A stretch of 64,000 nucleotides of DNA. It comes from Chiridota heheva (lineage: Eukaryota > Echinodermata > Holothuroidea > Apodida > Chiridotidae). Positions within the stretch are counted from its first letter, which is position 1. Every line of letters starts with the position of its first letter. The stretch spans positions 539,501-603,500 of the forward strand of contig JAIGNY010000077.1 in the NCBI GenBank assembly GCA_020152595.1, written 5' to 3'. Positions 60,395-64,000 of this stretch are shown here, piece after piece. The notes beneath the pieces were generated by a model that saw only the letters and a program-made list of their open reading frames with translations, had not been told where the DNA came from and did not search any database. Both the position numbers and the translations under genes were made by a program.

Positions 60395-60694
60395 TCTACA
60401 GGAAATATAAGTCTACTAACTGTGGTGTAGCGGTTATCATACCTGTCTACAGACCACGATGCCCTGGGTTCAAGCCTGGGTTGGGTAGACACACCAGTGC
60501 ACCACAACTGGTTATCAAAGGCCGTGGACATTGACTTGGTTGTCGATGTTATGTCTGTCCGTACGTCGTACCTGTGTTCTCGTCCGGGTCGTATTAAGCG
60601 TTTCGTGATAGCATTGTTACTATCATAAACGAATACGCAGGTGACGACCCCGTCATTGTAATTGTGTGTTCAACTCTCTCTCTACAGGAAATAT
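60395..60694 (+). mobile_element. tRNA-derived SINE with perfect 14-bp target duplication
   Basis: TCTACAGGAAATAT occurs at 60395-60408 and again at 60681-60694. Between them, a tRNA-like head has box A-like TGGTGTAGCGGTTA (about 60423-60436) and box B-like GGTTCAAGCCT (about 60467-60477), followed by ~200 bp of unrelated body and a CTCTCTC tail. The head resembles Val- or Gly-type tRNAs, but I do not assign an isotype. Transcription would be by RNA polymerase III, opposite in orientation to CAMTA. A decayed relative lies at 45648-45722. Confidence 0.86.
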
Positions 60695-62419
60695 GATATT
60701 GTAAACAGATACACAGGGGTGTAAATCCATACAAAATAATTGGGGGTTAGGGGGATAATTGCAATTTTTTTAAATTTTACTATCCAAAAACAAATGTTGT
60801 ATTAGTGGTTCACCAAAGAGTGGGGAGAAATAAACCCACCATTGCCCCTCCACCCCTGCCCCTCCATCCCCCCTCCCAGAATCTACACCTATGCAGATAC
60901 AAAATGGAATCAGAGATAAACAAAGGAATAAAGCATATAATGCATGTATACTGCATATATGCTAATTATCATCATGAAAAAAAACATACAGCGACGTCTT
61001 GAGAAATAGCACAAGAAACTCTTACAAAGCTTCACACTTCCCCCCGTTTTTTTTTTTTTACTTTTTAATCACATTTTACACAAACGTGAATACAAACCAA
61101 AAAGGGAAAATCAAATGAAACCTGTAATTCTGAAGAAAGAAAAAAAAAAAAAAAGTACTGGAAATTTTAGAAGACAAACATTTAGGGCTTACACGCTATC
61201 TATCACGAAATTCTTCTACACTTCTACAGACCTTAAAAAAAAAAAAGAACAGATGAAAACACTTGAATCGTGAAAAACTGGTAAATGATTGAACATCCCT
61301 ATAAAAGCAAGGCTTTAATTAATCTTTTTAACGGGCCATCATTTCACAACAGCTTCAGGCTGTGGGCCAATTGTGTGGCAAAACCGTGTCATGTCACAAA
61401 ACAGAACCCATCAAAACAATCCCTGAATATAACTAGTTGAGAGCATGCGCGATTAGAAGGATATACGCCAGATGTCAGTGGTTTTCTTATCCACCTTCCT
61501 TTGACAAGCAGGGAGCCCAATTTATAGAGGAACTAAAGATTACATTTTATTTGTTGGGCCGCGATGTATTTTGCGATTTTTACCGATCTCATTGGGATTG
61601 ATCTTACATGCAATGCACTGTATTGCATTATATAATGACTATTGTTCGCAGGTCAGATTGGATTGTCTGGGGCCAGATTTGGCCTGTGGTCCACCTATTA
61701 AGAATCGCCACCCTAAAGCATCCTTGTTTGATAATATGCAAATATTTGACGAGTAATTCGTCCAATGTTTGCACAGGAAATTCACATTTCCTAACAGAGT
61801 CTAATAAATCATATGAATTAGGGAGCAAAACCTCAACTTAATAAAAAAAATTGGGAAAAAAAGCCCAACCGTCATAAAAAACAAATTGGCTTTTAAAGAC
61901 TACCTACTGCACGTCACTATTATCCCGATAAATTGGTTTGTGCTCTTCAAAACCACGTCAGGCAGAGTTTCTCATTAATGAAAAACATCTTAAGAGAAAT
62001 ACGCTGATAAAGTGAGGATACAGATGTTGCCATGGTTATCAAGCTTAACGAGATGAGATGCCAAGGAAACTCGTTTAATTCCTTCCATATTGGATTAATG
62101 CGTCAAAGATCATTTTCTGTGGGATTGCCAATTTTGTTCAAGTGGCGAGCTGTAAGCCTCACCAAGCACAAAGCCTCACCGAGCACAAAGCCTTTACCAA
62201 GTATGTTTTCAACAACAAATTTATTTGCAATTAGCGCATAAGGGCTAGGAATAAGTGGGAAAAGGTAAAAAATAAAGACCGATATCTCCACAGGTTCAAA
62301 AAGGATTATAATACTTTGACAGTAGTGACGACATCCAAGCAGAACAGATACTGTAGCTACACCTGCCAAAGATTGCTGTGCATGGAAAAATCTTGTCGTG
62401 GCCTGCTCTGTAGCCGAAG
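60695..62419. other. Intronic sequence, nothing recognised
   Basis: Includes A-rich runs around 61020-61250. A triplicated AAGCCTCACCAAGCACA-like phrase lies at 62154-62200. Small open frames here lack similarity or splice support. Confidence 0.45.

Positions 62420-64000
<1,581 letters not shown>

Noticed and set aside
60409-60490. Functional tRNA gene
   Set aside because: The acceptor stem does not pair and the segment continues into a SINE body with a target duplication, so it is a SINE head.
61571-61841. Overlapping 60-77 codon frames on both strands
   Set aside because: No start context, splice sites or family similarity; lengths are expected by chance.

Overview
This is a 64 kb piece of an animal nuclear genome, almost all intron and repeat. 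The organism is a metazoan. The repeat-rich, AT-rich character, abundant short inverted-repeat transposons and mix of CR1-like and RNase H-bearing LINEs suggest an invertebrate, probably marine, but I cannot name the phylum.

The only host gene I can support is CAMTA (calmodulin-binding transcription activator) on the minus strand. Two consecutive coding exons of its CG-1 DNA-binding domain lie at 12102-12169 and 387-522. Both have good splice sites. Their reading frames join across an 11.6 kb intron to give the conserved CG-1 order (F-E-K-H-E-E-W ... S-P/T-P-K-T-R-P-Q ... Y-N-R-K-K-V-K ... T-R-E-D-H-M-K-L-K-V). The next downstream exon lies left of position 1. No upstream CAMTA exon was recognised up to 64000, so 12170-64000 is probably a very long 5' intron.

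Layout: 1-12 kb is the CG-1 intron, with TA and ATC simple repeats, a LINE 3' fragment with a 36-bp target duplication, a 1.56 kb inverted-repeat element, and a tRNA-like/ETS-CRE-bearing repeat. 12-21 kb holds an hAT-type MITE, a 21-bp minisatellite split by a LINE fragment, a ~205-bp satellite and an RNase H LINE. 21-26 kb holds a minisatellite-expanded MITE and a CR1-like LINE. 26.7-37.6 kb is a nested amplification: three ~2.8-3.1 kb tandem units, each with two MITEs and a long 43-bp minisatellite, lying between two copies of a ~310 bp sequence. 37.9-43.3 kb is three consecutive minisatellites (14, 21 and 30 bp). 44-50 kb has a TA array, an hAT-type MITE, a SINE fragment and a second RNase H LINE. 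50-60.7 kb has further MITEs and an intact-looking tRNA-derived SINE with a perfect 14-bp target duplication. 62.4-64 kb is an essentially pure GAT array running off the end.

I see no intact transposase, intact LINE protein or bacterial-type system. The long open frames over minisatellites and TA/GAT tracts are artefacts of repeat composition. The most informative observations are the phase-matched CAMTA exons and the reconstructable history of the 27.5-36.3 kb tandem amplification.
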